Shown here piece after piece: positions 26,659-37,515 of a stretch of 64,000 nt of DNA. Made by a program: the position numbers and the translations under genes. The stretch's first letter is position 1. Each line of letters opens with the position of its first letter. The stretch comes from an uncultured Christensenellaceae bacterium (lineage in GTDB: Bacteria; Bacillota; Clostridia; Christensenellales; Pumilibacteraceae): the NCBI GenBank assembly GCA_910587025.1, contig CAJUKR010000001.1, positions 32,960-96,959 of the forward strand, in the 5' to 3' direction. The notes under the pieces were generated by a model that worked only from the letters and a program-made list of their open reading frames with translations, did not search any database and had not been told where the DNA came from.

Positions 26659-26697
26659 AAAAAAATTACGGATCGCTCCGAAGAAACGATCCGTAAT
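26659..26697 (-). terminator. Terminator after glyA
   Basis: An 11-bp stem (ATTACGGATCG with CGATCCGTAAT) is followed on the minus strand by a run of T. It lies about 35 bp after the glyA stop. Confidence 0.92.
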
Positions 26698-26731
26698 ATC
26701 GTATTATAACATCGTTATTTATCCGTTCGTA

Positions 26732-27979
26732 TCATCCGAGTTCGGGATAAAGCGGAAACGATGCGCAAAGTTTCGCAACTTCTTCCAAAACTTCGGCAAG
26801 AGCCGCTTCCTTTTCTTTTATAACTCGGCTTATAAGGCGCGCTATGACGCGCATTTCGTTTTCTTTCATTCCGCGCGAAGTCGCCGCGGGTACGCCCACT
26901 CTTATACCGCTCGTAACAAAAGGCTTTTCGGGATCGTTGGGGATCGCGTTTTTATTTACGGTGATATGGCAATCGTCAAGCAGATGTTCGAGTTCTTTTC
27001 CCGTAACTTTATTCTTAACGAGCTTGATAAGCATGAGATGATTATCCGTACCGCCCGATACCATATCGATATCCTGCTTGCGGAACTCGTCCGCCATTGC
27101 GGCGGCGTTAAGCACGATCTGATGCTGATAAGCCTTGAATTCGGGAGAAAGCGCCTCTTTGAAAGCAACGGCTTTTCCCGCGATAACGTGCATAAGCGGT
27201 CCGCCCTGCGTACCGGGAAAAATCGATTTGTTGATCTTCTTCGCGATCTCTTCGTCATTCGTCAGTATCATGCCGCCGCGAGGACCTCTGAGCGTTTTGT
27301 GCGTCGTCGTGGTGACAACGTCGGCATACGGGAACGGCGAAGGATGCTCGCCGGCAACGACAAGACCCGCAATATGCGCGATATCCACCATAAAGTACGC
27401 GCCGACTTTATCGCATATTTCGCGGAAACGCTTGAAATCTATGACGCGCGGATATGCGCTCGCGCCAGCGAGAATGAGCTTGGGCTTGCACTCGAGAGCA
27501 AGTCTTTCCACTTCGTCGTAATCGATCGTCTCGGTTTCGCCCGACAATCCGTAAGGAACTACGTTATACTGTTTTCCGCTGTAATTTACCGGACTGCCGT
27601 GCGTAAGATGACCGCCGCAGGCAAGGCTCATACCCATATAGGTGTCGCCCGTTTCGAGTAAAGCAAAGAATGCGGCATGATTGGCGTTCGCTCCGCTGTG
27701 CGGCTGAACGTTCGCGTAATTACAGCCGAAAAGTTTTTTTGCGCGCTCGATCGCAAGATTTTCCACTTCGTCCACGTACACGCAACCGCCGTAATAACGC
27801 TTTGACGGATATCCTTCGGCATACTTATTCGTAAGATGCGATCCGACAGCGTTCATAACGGCTTCGGTAACAAAGTTTTCGCTTGCGATAAGTTCGATAT
27901 TTCCCTGCTGACGTTTAAGCTCGCGCTTCATAGACTCGGCGACTTCTTTGTCCGTCTTTTCGATGATTTCAAAATTCAT
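26732..27979 (-). CDS. glyA: Serine hydroxymethyltransferase
   Basis: A 415-residue SHMT converting serine and tetrahydrofolate to glycine and methylene-THF. PLP-binding [14 protein letters not shown] is near residue 230, and the N-terminal [16 protein letters not shown] is typical. It is the last gene of the long minus-strand series from comM and is followed by a strong terminator. Confidence 0.97.
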   Translation of the reverse strand: MNFEIIEKTDKEVAESMKRELKRQQGNIELIASENFVTEAVMNAVGSHLTNKYAEGYPSKRYYGGCVYVDEVENLAIERAKKLFGCNYANVQPHSGANANHAAFFALLETGDTYMGMSLACGGHLTHGSPVNYSGKQYNVVPYGLSGETETIDYDEVERLALECKPKLILAGASAYPRVIDFKRFREICDKVGAYFMVDIAHIAGLVVAGEHPSPFPYADVVTTTTHKTLRGPRGGMILTNDEEIAKKINKSIFPGTQGGPLMHVIAGKAVAFKEALSPEFKAYQHQIVLNAAAMADEFRKQDIDMVSGGTDNHLMLIKLVKNKVTGKELEHLLDDCHITVNKNAIPNDPEKPFVTSGIRVGVPAATSRGMKENEMRVIARLISRVIKEKEAALAEVLEEVAKLCASFPLYPELG

Positions 27980-27990
27980 TACTTTTCTCC

Positions 27991-29802
27991 TTATGCTTTG
28001 GGCGCTTCGATCTTAAGCGCAAGTTCTTTGAGCTGCTTATCCTCTACGGGCGAAGGCGATTCGCTCATAAGATCGGACGCATTCTGTACTTTCGGGAAAG
28101 CGATTACGTCCTTTATGTCCTCCGTTCCGGCAAGAAGCATCACGAGACGATCGAGTCCGAACGCAAGTCCGCCGTGCGGAGGCGTGCCGTACTTGAGCGC
28201 CGTTACAAAGAAACCGAACTTTTCCTTGATCTGCTCTTCGTCGAATCCGAGCAAACCGAATATCTTGTTCTGAATTTCCTGCGAATGTATTCTGACCGAG
28301 CCTCCGCCGGCTTCGTAACCGTTGATGATAAAGTCATACGCCTGCGAACGCACTCTTGCGGGGTCTGTATCGAGCAAAGGAAGATCCTCTTCCATAGGCA
28401 TGGTAAACGGATGATGCTCCGCCACGTATCTCTTTTCTTCTTCGTCGTAATGGAACATAGGGAATTCCGTCACCCAGAGGAAATCATAAGAATTCTCGGG
28501 AATGAGCTTGCCTATTCTCGCCAGCTTAAGACGAAGCGCGCCGAGAGAAGCGAACACGATCTCGTCGGTATCTGCGCCGAAGAATATGATATCGCCTACT
28601 TCCGCGCCCGCGCGCTTAACGATTTTTTCGGTCAGCTCGTCGCCGAGGAATTTTATTATCGGAGACTGAAGCCCGTCTTCCTTTACCGCGATCCACGCAA
28701 GTCCTTTCGCTTTATACGCCTTGACGAACGGAAGCAAAGCGTCGACGTCCTTTCTCGAAAGTATCGCCTGATCTCCGCCTTTGTAGAAACCTTTGGCGTT
28801 TATCATTCTGACGGAACCGCCGCGTTCGATCGCTCCCGAGAATACCTGGAAGCCGCACCCTTTCGCAAGATCGGATATATCTATAAGTTCGAGTCCGAAA
28901 CGCGTATCGGGTTTATCCGATCCGAAGCGTTCCATTGCCTCTTTGTACGTCATACGACGGATCTTTTCGGGAAGTTTTATGCCTTTTGTTTCATCGAATA
29001 CGCGGCGCATCATTCCTTCCGCGATCGACATTACGTCTTCCTGATCCGAAACATACGACATCTCGAGGTCGATCTGAGTGAATTCGGGCTGACGGTCGGC
29101 GCGGAGATCTTCGTCGCGGAAGCATTTGGCAACCTGATAATATCTGTCCATGCCGCTTATCATCAATATCTGCTTATAAAGCTGCGGAGACTGCGGCAAC
29201 GCGTAAAACTCGCCTTTGTGAACTCTGGAAGGAACGAGGTAATCTCTTGCCCCTTCGGGAGTGGAACGGCAAAGGAAGGGCGTTTCGATCTCGATAAAAC
29301 CGTTCTCGTCCATATAGTTTCTCGCCGAATGACAGATCTTGCTGCGAAGCATGAGTATTTCCTGCAGACGGGGAGTTCTGAGTTCGAGATATCTGTATTT
29401 CAGGCGCGTAGCGTCGTTTACGCCCGCGGCCTCGTCTATCTGGAACGGAGGGTTCTCGGATTCGGACAGTATACGAAGTTCCGTCGCAAGAATCTCTATA
29501 TCGCCGGTCTTAAGCTTCGGATTGACGCGGTCTGCGTCGCGCTTTCTCGGCACGCCGCGCACCGCAAGCACGTACTCGGTCCTGATCGATTCCGCTTTTG
29601 CAAAACCGCTTTCGCCTATTGACGACAAATCGAAAACGACCTGTACGATACCGCTTCTGTCGCGCAAATCGACGAAGATAAGTCCGCCGTGGTTACGCCA
29701 GCTGTTAGTCCAGCCGGTGACCGTAACTTCTTTTCCGAGCATCGAAGAATCGATCCCGGTGCAATACGCGGTTCTTTTCATACCGCTCATAAGTTCAGCC
29801 AT
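27991..29802 (-). CDS. aspS: Aspartyl-tRNA synthetase
   Basis: A 603-residue class II synthetase of the long bacterial type. The N-terminal OB anticodon-binding domain (about 1-115) begins [16 protein letters not shown]. The catalytic domain follows (motif 2 [18 protein letters not shown]) with the inserted GAD domain (about 300-420) and motif 3 [15 protein letters not shown] stands 7 bases before the ATG at 29802. It overlaps hisS by 8 bp. Confidence 0.97.
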   Translation of the reverse strand: MAELMSGMKRTAYCTGIDSSMLGKEVTVTGWTNSWRNHGGLIFVDLRDRSGIVQVVFDLSSIGESGFAKAESIRTEYVLAVRGVPRKRDADRVNPKLKTGDIEILATELRILSESENPPFQIDEAAGVNDATRLKYRYLELRTPRLQEILMLRSKICHSARNYMDENGFIEIETPFLCRSTPEGARDYLVPSRVHKGEFYALPQSPQLYKQILMISGMDRYYQVAKCFRDEDLRADRQPEFTQIDLEMSYVSDQEDVMSIAEGMMRRVFDETKGIKLPEKIRRMTYKEAMERFGSDKPDTRFGLELIDISDLAKGCGFQVFSGAIERGGSVRMINAKGFYKGGDQAILSRKDVDALLPFVKAYKAKGLAWIAVKEDGLQSPIIKFLGDELTEKIVKRAGAEVGDIIFFGADTDEIVFASLGALRLKLARIGKLIPENSYDFLWVTEFPMFHYDEEEKRYVAEHHPFTMPMEEDLPLLDTDPARVRSQAYDFIINGYEAGGGSVRIHSQEIQNKIFGLLGFDEEQIKEKFGFFVTALKYGTPPHGGLAFGLDRLVMLLAGTEDIKDVIAFPKVQNASDLMSESPSPVEDKQLKELALKIEAPKA

Positions 29803-31054
29803 TTTTCTTCTCCTTCATGCGCGCCGCCAAATCGCCGAGCGCGCACTCCTCTTCCGTTCCGTCGGAAAGATTTTTTATTTTGATTTGTTTGGATTCCATT
29901 TCGCTTTCGCCGATAACCACTCCGTACTCGGCTTTGATTTTATCTGCATACTTGAATTGAGCTTTCAGGCTTCTTCCCGTCATTTCGGTATCCGCCGATA
30001 CTCCCGCGGCGCGAAGCCGCGCGACGGTTTTTATGCACTCGTCCGCCTGCGCCGGCGACTGGCTCATAACATATACGCACGGACGCTCTTCGCCGAAATC
30101 AATGCCCTGCTTTTCCATCAGCATCAATATACGCTCGAGCCCTATCGCGAAACCAACGCAACCCGTAGGTTTTCCGCCGACTTCGGCGATCAGATTATCG
30201 TATCTGCCGCCGCCGCACACGGTGCCTTGCGCGCCCAATTCTTCGGTAACAAACTCGAACACCGTTCCCGTATAATAATCGAGACCTCTGACTATATTGT
30301 CGTCGCGAACGAACGGAATATCGCGGGACGTAAGCAACGAAGTAAGTTTATCGTGGTGAGCGCGACAATCGTCGCAAAGGTAATCGGCGATTTTCGGCGC
30401 GCCCGAAGCAACGGACTTGCATACGGGAGATTTGCAGTCGAGAAGGCGCAAGGGATTGCGTTCGAAACGCTCCTTGCAGGTTCCGCACATCTCGCCAAGC
30501 ATCGGTTCGAAATACGCTTTAAGCGCTTCGATATAACGTTTGCGGCATGTCGGACAGCCTATCGAGTTCAGATGAAGCACGATGTTTTTCATTCCGAGTC
30601 CGACAAGCGCGTCATAAGCGAAAGAAATGCAGTCCAGATCGAGATAAGGACTCGTCGCTCCGTATATTTCCACCCCGAACTGATGAAATTCTCTGAGCCG
30701 CCCCGCCTGCGGACGTTCATAACGGAAGCAAGGCGTGATATAGTACATCTTGAGAGGCAGACTCATTGCGTCGAGCGAATTTTCGACAAAACTGCGCGCG
30801 ACGGGCGCGGTACCCTCGGGCTTGAGCGTGATCGACCGACCGCCTTTATCCTCGAACGTATACATTTCTTTGGACACCACATCGGTGCCGTCGCCTATGG
30901 AACGCACGAAAAGTTCGGTATGCTCGAAAACGGGCGTACGTATCTCGCGCGCGTTATACAGGCTTGCCGTACGACGAAGTTTGTCTTCGATATAGTGCCA
31001 CCGATCGCTTTCGGACGGGAGAACGTCTTTTGTACCTTTCGGAATATTGATCAT
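29795..31054 (-). CDS. hisS: Histidyl-tRNA synthetase
   Basis: A 419-residue class II synthetase. Motif 2 (CFRYERPQAGRLREFHQFG) lies near residue 110, the histidine-specific RGLDYYTGTVFE near 260, and a C-terminal anticodon-binding domain from about 325. The pairing hisS-aspS is common in Firmicutes. Confidence 0.97.
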   Translation of the reverse strand: MINIPKGTKDVLPSESDRWHYIEDKLRRTASLYNAREIRTPVFEHTELFVRSIGDGTDVVSKEMYTFEDKGGRSITLKPEGTAPVARSFVENSLDAMSLPLKMYYITPCFRYERPQAGRLREFHQFGVEIYGATSPYLDLDCISFAYDALVGLGMKNIVLHLNSIGCPTCRKRYIEALKAYFEPMLGEMCGTCKERFERNPLRLLDCKSPVCKSVASGAPKIADYLCDDCRAHHDKLTSLLTSRDIPFVRDDNIVRGLDYYTGTVFEFVTEELGAQGTVCGGGRYDNLIAEVGGKPTGCVGFAIGLERILMLMEKQGIDFGEERPCVYVMSQSPAQADECIKTVARLRAAGVSADTEMTGRSLKAQFKYADKIKAEYGVVIGESEMESKQIKIKNLSDGTEEECALGDLAARMKEKKNG

Positions 31055-31058
31055 AATA

Positions 31059-32369
31059 TCAGATAATATACTTTTTCAGATTCAAGCTCTTGACTTCTTT
31101 GCTGAGATGCTCGAGAACATAATTTTTATCGATTTTGACCTCGATCATTGGATGGCTTCCGTCGGCATTGAAAGAAATATCGTCGAGAAGGCTTTCCATA
31201 ACGGTATGCAGTCTGCGAGCGCCGATGTCCTCCATCGCTTCGTTTTCGGCAACGGTAATACGCGCCATTTCGCTTATGGCGTCGTCCGCGAATGACAGCT
31301 CGATATTATCCACCTTGAGCAATTCGGCATACTGTTTCGTGATCGCATTTTCGGGAATGGTCAGTATCTTGATAAAATCGTCGTAAGTCAGACTGCCGAG
31401 CTCCACACGTATGGGGAAACGTCCCTGAAGTTCGGGGATCAGATCTTCGACCTTGGCGAGCATAAACGCGCCGGACGCGATGAAAAGTATGAAATCGGTT
31501 TTGATACTGCCGTACTTTGTCTGCACTGTCGAGCCTTCCACTATGGGAAGAATGTCACGCTGTACGCCCTCTCTCGACACGTCCGCTCCCGAAGTATTGC
31601 CGCGGGCGGTAATCTTATCTATCTCGTCGATAAAGATGATGCCTTCCTGTTCGGCGCGACGGAGCGCTTCGGCGTTTATGGCGTCGATATCGAGTCTCTT
31701 TTCGCTCTCTTCCACGGTAAACAAAGTCATAGCTTCCTTTACCGTAAGCTGACGAACTTTCTTTTTCTTCGGCATGAAACTGCCGAGCATCTCGCCGAGA
31801 TTGAGTTCGAGTCCCATTCCGCCCGGCAAATCTATAGGCTTCGGAGTTTCGATAACTTCGACGTCGATAAGGCGTTCGTCTTCACGTCCCTCTGCAAGCG
31901 ACTTCTTGAGAGTTTCACGCATCACGGCGGTAGATCCGTCCGCGTTGTTCTTCTTGTTTTCCGCAAGTAAAATGGCAAGCACGCGTTTCTCCGCCTCGGC
32001 TCTCGCAACCGTTTCGACCTCGGACATTTTTTCTTCTTTGACGAGATGCACCGAGGTTTCCACAAGATCGCGGATCATCGATTCGACGTCGCGTCCCACA
32101 TATCCCACTTCGGTAAACTTCGTCGCTTCGACTTTGATAAAAGGCGCGCGGACGAGCTTTGCGAGACGACGGGCTATTTCCGTTTTGCCGACGCCTGTGG
32201 GTCCTTTCATTATGATATTCTTGGGCGTAATCTCCTGACGGAGCTCTTCGGGCAACCGACTGCGGCGGTAACGGTTTCTGAGCGCGATGGCTACGGCGCG
32301 CTTCGCCTCGGACTGTCCGATAATATATCTGTCGAGTTCTGCCACGATCTGTTTGGGCGACATACTCAT
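31059..32369 (-). CDS. hslU: HslU ATPase of the HslUV protease
   Basis: A 436-residue AAA+ unfoldase. Walker A GPTGVGKTE is near residue 55, the pore motif GYVGRDVE near 88, then a large I-domain (about 110-240), Walker B IIFIDEIDK and a C-terminal helical domain for docking to HslV. It is adjacent to hslV with a 1-bp gap. Confidence 0.97.
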   Translation of the reverse strand: MSMSPKQIVAELDRYIIGQSEAKRAVAIALRNRYRRSRLPEELRQEITPKNIIMKGPTGVGKTEIARRLAKLVRAPFIKVEATKFTEVGYVGRDVESMIRDLVETSVHLVKEEKMSEVETVARAEAEKRVLAILLAENKKNNADGSTAVMRETLKKSLAEGREDERLIDVEVIETPKPIDLPGGMGLELNLGEMLGSFMPKKKKVRQLTVKEAMTLFTVEESEKRLDIDAINAEALRRAEQEGIIFIDEIDKITARGNTSGADVSREGVQRDILPIVEGSTVQTKYGSIKTDFILFIASGAFMLAKVEDLIPELQGRFPIRVELGSLTYDDFIKILTIPENAITKQYAELLKVDNIELSFADDAISEMARITVAENEAMEDIGARRLHTVMESLLDDISFNADGSHPMIEVKIDKNYVLEHLSKEVKSLNLKKYII

Positions 32370-32370
32370 A

Positions 32371-32904
32371 TTACACCTCCTCCACGGTAATGTGACCGTT
32401 CGTGAAAATGCAGATTTCGCTTGCGATCCTGATACTCTCTTCCGCGATCTGCCTTGCCGTCATGTCTGTATTTTTGCTGAGCGCGCGCGCCGCCGCAAAC
32501 GCAAAGTTTCCGCCGCTTCCGATGGCGCATACGTCGTATTCGGGCTCGATAACATCGCCGCTTCCGTCGACGAGGAACATTTCGTTCTCGTTTGCCACTA
32601 TCATCATAGCTTCCAGTTTGTGCGACATCTTATCGCCGCGCCAGAGCTGAGCGAGTTCGACGGCGCTACGCATGAGATTGCCCGCAAATTTGCGAAGCAT
32701 CTCTTCGAATTTTTCGCAAAGCGAAAATGCGTCGGCAACCGATCCCGCAAATCCTATAACGACCTTATCGTCATATAAACGGCGCACCTTTACGGCATTG
32801 CCTTTCATTATCGTGGACTGACCCGCGGTGACCTGTCCGTCCCCCGCAAGCGCGATTTTGCCGTCTTTTCTCACGGCAACTATTGTTGTTCCTTTCAGTT
32901 CCAT
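32371..32904 (-). CDS. hslV: HslV peptidase of the HslUV protease
   Basis: A 177-residue N-terminal-threonine peptidase. The protein starts MELKG followed by TTIVAVRKDGKIALAGDGQ, so a 5-residue propeptide must be removed before Thr6 can act as nucleophile. The ATG at 32904 overlaps the trmFO stop region by 10 bp. An in-frame upstream extension lies over trmFO and is rejected. Confidence 0.96.
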   Translation of the reverse strand: MELKGTTIVAVRKDGKIALAGDGQVTAGQSTIMKGNAVKVRRLYDDKVVIGFAGSVADAFSLCEKFEEMLRKFAGNLMRSAVELAQLWRGDKMSHKLEAMMIVANENEMFLVDGSGDVIEPEYDVCAIGSGGNFAFAAARALSKNTDMTARQIAEESIRIASEICIFTNGHITVEEV

Positions 32905-34202
32905 ATATGTCTCTCCGTATATTTTTTTATGGATTCGTCCGAGCGCGCCGCCATAAGGCGTTTTCGCTCCGTTTTGTCTCTTACGTCGATGGGCGGCAAC
33001 AATCCGTAATTCGCGTTCATCGGCTGAAAATTTCCGTTTTCGGTCGAAACGTATCTTGCCAACGCGCCGATAATCGTATCGTTCGGCAACGGCTCGGGCT
33101 CGCGTCCGCGAAGCAATTCCAGCACATGCAACGCTACGGATTTGCCCGAAGCTACGGACTCGACATACCCCTCCACTCCCGACAGCTGACCGGCCACGAA
33201 CAGATCGCGGCGACCGAGCGAACGGAAACACGCATCAATCGCTTTCGGCGCATCTATAAACGTGTTTCTGTGCATAACGCCGTAACGCATATACTCGGCA
33301 TTTTTCAGCGCGGGTATAAGCCCGAATACCCGTTTCTGTTCGCCGAACTTCAGATTGGTCTGAAATCCGACGAGGTTGTACATATCACCGGCGACGTTCT
33401 CCTTACGAAGCTGCAAAACCGCATAAGCGCGTCTGCCGTTTCTCGGATCGGTCAGTCCCACCGGCTTCATAGGTCCGAAACGTAAAGCATCGCGACCGCG
33501 AGAAGCCATTACTTCGACAGGCATACATCCTTCGAAAATCTCGCGCTTTTCGGGTATATGCCCGTCGGCTCTTTCCGCTTTTACAAGCGCGTTGTAGAAT
33601 ACTTCGTACTCTTCTTTCGAAAGCGGACAATTGAGATAATCCGTATCGTCGCCTTTGCCGTACCGAGCCGCGAAATACGCGCTCGACATATCTATGCTTT
33701 CCGCCGAAACTATCGGGGCTTCCGCATCGTAAAAATGCAACGAACCGAAGTATTTTTCTATTATGCCGTCCAACGGCGAAATCGTCAGCGGACCGGTCGC
33801 GATCACGGTAAGACCATCCCCGAGCGACGACGCCGTTTCGCAAACCTTTTCGATATTGTCGCAGGCGTTTATTCTTGCCGTGACTGCCGCCGAAAACTTA
33901 AGCCTGTCGACCGCAAGCGCGCTGCCCGCGGGCACTGAGCACTTATCGGCTTCCTCGAGCACTTTACTGCCGAGAGTGCGAAGCTCGCGCTTCAACAATC
34001 CGTGCGCCGTAAGATGATCGTTGCTCTTGAGCGAATTACTGCACACGAGTTCGCAATAACCGTCCGACGTATGAGCCGGACTCTTTTGCTTCGGCTTGCA
34101 TTCGATCAGTCGCACCTTTACGCCGGCTTCTCCGAGCGTCAGCGCCGTTTCCGAACCCGCAAGCCCTCCGCCGATAACCGTAACATCAGGCTTTCTCATC
34201 AT
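32895..34202 (-). CDS. trmFO: Folate-dependent tRNA-U54 methyltransferase TrmFO
   Basis: A 435-residue FAD and methylene-THF-dependent enzyme that methylates U54 of tRNA. The N-terminal dinucleotide fold reads VIGGGLAGSE, and YCELVCSNSLKS and GQLSGVEGYVES are family marks. The adjacent ATG codons at 34202 and 34199 are both possible starts. Its position between topA and hslV matches Bacillus order. Confidence 0.96.
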   Translation of the reverse strand: MMRKPDVTVIGGGLAGSETALTLGEAGVKVRLIECKPKQKSPAHTSDGYCELVCSNSLKSNDHLTAHGLLKRELRTLGSKVLEEADKCSVPAGSALAVDRLKFSAAVTARINACDNIEKVCETASSLGDGLTVIATGPLTISPLDGIIEKYFGSLHFYDAEAPIVSAESIDMSSAYFAARYGKGDDTDYLNCPLSKEEYEVFYNALVKAERADGHIPEKREIFEGCMPVEVMASRGRDALRFGPMKPVGLTDPRNGRRAYAVLQLRKENVAGDMYNLVGFQTNLKFGEQKRVFGLIPALKNAEYMRYGVMHRNTFIDAPKAIDACFRSLGRRDLFVAGQLSGVEGYVESVASGKSVALHVLELLRGREPEPLPNDTIIGALARYVSTENGNFQPMNANYGLLPPIDVRDKTERKRLMAARSDESIKKYTERHIWN

Positions 34203-36429
34203 CGGGAGCCTTTTCGAGGAAATTGCATTCCCTGTTCGAACACTTATGATATAACCCGTCTTTGCGTTGTTTCAGTACGATCAGGCTGCCGCACTGCGGA
34301 CACTTTTTGTCTATGGGCTTATCGTAAAGCGCGAACTTACACTCGGGATAACCGCTGCAACCGAAGAACACTCCGCGGTGATAATTTATCTTGCGCATCG
34401 GCTTGCCGCAATCCGGACAAGCGGGCAGAACTTCCTCTTCGCCGTATTCTTTCGTATTGCGGCATGTAGGATAATTCGGACATGCGAGGAATTTACCGCG
34501 CATACTGTCCTTTATTATCATCTTAGCTCCGCACTTGTCGCAGATCACATCGCTTTCCACGATAACCGGCTCGGGACGCACTTTGATGTTTCCGTTCTCG
34601 TCTATCTGCTTTGTGTTCTTGCACTTGGGATAAGCCGAGCAAGCGAGGAACTTACCGAAACGTCCGTCGCGGATGACCATCGGCGCGCCGCACTTATCGC
34701 AAACGTAGTCGGTTTCCTGCGCGGGCGCTTTGATCTTGTATCCGTCGCCCATGGCTTTTTTGATCTCGTCCTCGATCCCGACATAAAATTCCGCGACTAT
34801 CTGCTGCCAAACTTTGCCGCCGTCCTCGATCGTGTCCAGCTTGGTCTCCATGTCAGCGGTGAACTTAACGTCCATGATCTCGGGGAAATAGCGAATGAGC
34901 ATGTCCACGACTTTGAAGCCGAGTTCGGTAGGTTTGATAGACTTGCCCTCGCGCTCGGTATACGTACGGCTTTCGAGAAGCGAAACCGTAGGCTGATAAG
35001 TCGCGGGTCTGCCTATGCCCTTTTCTTCCATTGCCTTTATCAGGCTCGCTTCCGTGTATCTCGCGGGCGGCTTGGTAAACTTCTGTTCGTACGAATATTC
35101 GACGAAACCGAGAACTTCGCCCTCGCTCAAATCGGGCAACTTCTTCATTTCGTCTTCGTCTTTTTCTTCCTTTTCGTTATATATCTTCGTATATCCTGCG
35201 AAAAGCGGAGTTTTTCCCGTCACCTTAAAGCCGTAATCGCCGCAAGAAATATCCGCGGAAAGCGAATTATACTGTGCGTTCGACATCTGGCTGGCAAGGA
35301 AACGTTCGTATATAAGTTTATATAATCTGTAGTGGTTGCGGTTAAGCGCATTCTTCAGGCTGTCGGGCGTGCGCTGAAGCGATATCGGTCTGATCGCTTC
35401 GTGCGCGTCCTGCACGTTGCCCTTCGATGCGTAAACATTCGGCTTTTCGGGAATATAGTCCGCACCGTAATTCTCGGTGATAAACTCTCGCGCAGACGAA
35501 ATGGCTTCGGGCGAAACTCGCGTCGAGTCGGTACGGATATACGTTATGAGCGCGACTTTGCCTTCGCCCTGTATATCAACGCCCTCGTAAAGCGCCTGTG
35601 CGGACTGAGAAACCTGTTTAAGGCTCATTCCCAGCTTATTGATCGCATCCTGCTGCATAGTGCTCGTACGGAACGGCGCGGGTGCGTGCGACGACGTGAC
35701 GGACTTTTTGACCGCCGCCACGGTATATGTCCGACCGTCCAGTCCGGATATTACTTCCTTGAGTTCAGCTTCCGAACCGATCTTGAATTTTTCGTTATTC
35801 TTAAGCGCAAGCGACGCTTTGATCTTTGCGCCGCCCGCTCCCTCGAGAACGGAGAAAAACGGCCAATATTCTTCGGGCTTGAAATTCTGTATTTCACGTT
35901 CGCGTTCGCAGACAAGACGGAGAGTGACGCTCTGTACTCGTCCCGCGGACAGCTTGCTCTGTATCTTCGTACAAAGCACCGGCGATACTTTATAGCCCAC
36001 GAGTCTGTCGAGAACGCGCCGCGCCTGTTGAGCATCCACCAAATTGCGGTCGATCTCTCTCGGAGATTCGAGCGCCTTTCCTATGGCTTTCTTTGATATT
36101 TCGTTGAACGTTATACGGGCTTTCCTGTCGTCGGGAATGCCGAGGATATTAGCTATATGCCACGAAATCGCCTCACCTTCGCGATCCGGGTCGGTCGCGA
36201 GCAAGACTTCTTCGGCGTTTTCCGCTTCCTTCTTCAACTCGGCGACTATTTTCTGTTTATCGGGCATGATCTGATATGTCGGGCGGAAATCGTGTTCTAC
36301 GTCGACGGCGAGCGTTTTTGCGGGAAGATCCCTCACGTGCCCCATCGTTGCGAAAACCTTATAACCGTTTCCGAGATATCTCTGTATTGCGGGTCTTTTT
36401 CCGACACCCTCTATTACAACAAGTTTCAA
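34186..36429 (-). CDS. topA: DNA topoisomerase I
   Basis: A 747-residue type IA topoisomerase. The TOPRIM domain (1-120) has the acidic ATDPDREGEAI motif near residue 78, the active-site Tyr297 lies in TYIRTDSTRVS, and four C-terminal zinc ribbons (CDKCG, CDKCG, CPDCG, CPQCG) span about 575-740. The N-terminal motif is EGVGKRPAI rather than the usual ESPAKAKTI: Glu7 and Lys11 are kept, but the second lysine is replaced. It relaxes negative supercoils. Confidence 0.97.
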   Translation of the reverse strand: MKLVVIEGVGKRPAIQRYLGNGYKVFATMGHVRDLPAKTLAVDVEHDFRPTYQIMPDKQKIVAELKKEAENAEEVLLATDPDREGEAISWHIANILGIPDDRKARITFNEISKKAIGKALESPREIDRNLVDAQQARRVLDRLVGYKVSPVLCTKIQSKLSAGRVQSVTLRLVCEREREIQNFKPEEYWPFFSVLEGAGGAKIKASLALKNNEKFKIGSEAELKEVISGLDGRTYTVAAVKKSVTSSHAPAPFRTSTMQQDAINKLGMSLKQVSQSAQALYEGVDIQGEGKVALITYIRTDSTRVSPEAISSAREFITENYGADYIPEKPNVYASKGNVQDAHEAIRPISLQRTPDSLKNALNRNHYRLYKLIYERFLASQMSNAQYNSLSADISCGDYGFKVTGKTPLFAGYTKIYNEKEEKDEDEMKKLPDLSEGEVLGFVEYSYEQKFTKPPARYTEASLIKAMEEKGIGRPATYQPTVSLLESRTYTEREGKSIKPTELGFKVVDMLIRYFPEIMDVKFTADMETKLDTIEDGGKVWQQIVAEFYVGIEDEIKKAMGDGYKIKAPAQETDYVCDKCGAPMVIRDGRFGKFLACSAYPKCKNTKQIDENGNIKVRPEPVIVESDVICDKCGAKMIIKDSMRGKFLACPNYPTCRNTKEYGEEEVLPACPDCGKPMRKINYHRGVFFGCSGYPECKFALYDKPIDKKCPQCGSLIVLKQRKDGLYHKCSNRECNFLEKAPDDEKA

Positions 36430-36441
36430 GAATGCACCTCG

Positions 36442-37515
36442 TTATTTAAGCAATGCAAAGTAATTCTGCATCTGTTTTTCTATTATACCCTCGAGTTCCA
36501 TAAGCGACAGGAGCGAGGAAACCTCAAACGGAGCCGAGCCCAGCATTTCAGTTATTTCGTCGAAATGCCGTCTGCCTTCCGAAAGAAACTTATAAACCTT
36601 CTTTTCTTCGTCGGTCATGTCGGGAAGTTCTTCCCGTTTTCCGTTATCGTAACCCACTCCGAGGTCTTCGAATATATCGGAAACCGACGTTGCCGCGATC
36701 GCGCCGCTTCTGATGAGATTGTTCGTGCCGCGACTTCTGTCCGAAAACACTCCGCCGGGAACGGCGAATACCGTTCTGTTCTGATGCGCGGCATAATCGG
36801 CTGTCATTATCGCGCCGCTGCTTTCGCCCGCTTCGACGACGATCACGGCTTCACTCAGTCCGCTAAGCAGCCTGTTTCTTTCGTGATACGCGAATTTCGT
36901 CACCCGCGTGCCGAGCGGATATTCCGAAACGAGCAGAAGTCTGTCCTGCGGACATTTCGCCATAAAATCGGGCAATGCGAATTTATCTATACCGCAGGCA
37001 AGAACTATAATCGCGCTTCCGCCCGCGGCAAGGCAACTCCTGACCGCATATGTATCGATACCCGTCGCGTGTCCGCTCACTATCGTAAACTTACACGCAA
37101 GTTCCGCGCCCCATTCGTTTGCGACACGTTTACCGTAATCGGTCGAACGGCGCGTGCCTACCATACATATTTTTCTGCCGAGAAGAAGATCGGCATTGCC
37201 TTTCGTATACAATATCGCCGGAGGCTGAACATCGTCGACGTCGAGCGATTCCGGATAACCCGCAAATCCGCGAACGATAAGCCGTATTCCCTTACCTGCA
37301 ATATTCTTCAGTTCTCGGTCGAGAAACTCCTCGTCGTGACTTTTCGACATCCGCGATTCGGCGTTACCGACAAACTCCGAAAGTTTTTCGGACGGAAACG
37401 CATCGAACAATTCGAGCGCCGAACCGTAAATCCCGAGAAGTTTGTTTTGCTTCGACGCGGGAAGTCCGCTCGTCGACAGCCAATACAACGCCTTGCGTTC
37501 GTCCGTCATTGCCAA
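36442..37515 (-). CDS. dprA: DNA-processing protein DprA
   Basis: A 357-residue DprA/Smf protein. The Rossmann-like domain (about 80-290) shows MVGTRRSTDYGKRVA, SGHATGIDTYA and EYPLGTRVTKFAYHERNRLLSGLS, with a C-terminal winged helix from about 295. It loads RecA onto incoming single-stranded DNA in transformation. The dprA-topA-trmFO order is conserved. Confidence 0.96.
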   Translation of the reverse strand: MAMTDERKALYWLSTSGLPASKQNKLLGIYGSALELFDAFPSEKLSEFVGNAESRMSKSHDEEFLDRELKNIAGKGIRLIVRGFAGYPESLDVDDVQPPAILYTKGNADLLLGRKICMVGTRRSTDYGKRVANEWGAELACKFTIVSGHATGIDTYAVRSCLAAGGSAIIVLACGIDKFALPDFMAKCPQDRLLLVSEYPLGTRVTKFAYHERNRLLSGLSEAVIVVEAGESSGAIMTADYAAHQNRTVFAVPGGVFSDRSRGTNNLIRSGAIAATSVSDIFEDLGVGYDNGKREELPDMTDEEKKVYKFLSEGRRHFDEITEMLGSAPFEVSSLLSLMELEGIIEKQMQNYFALLK

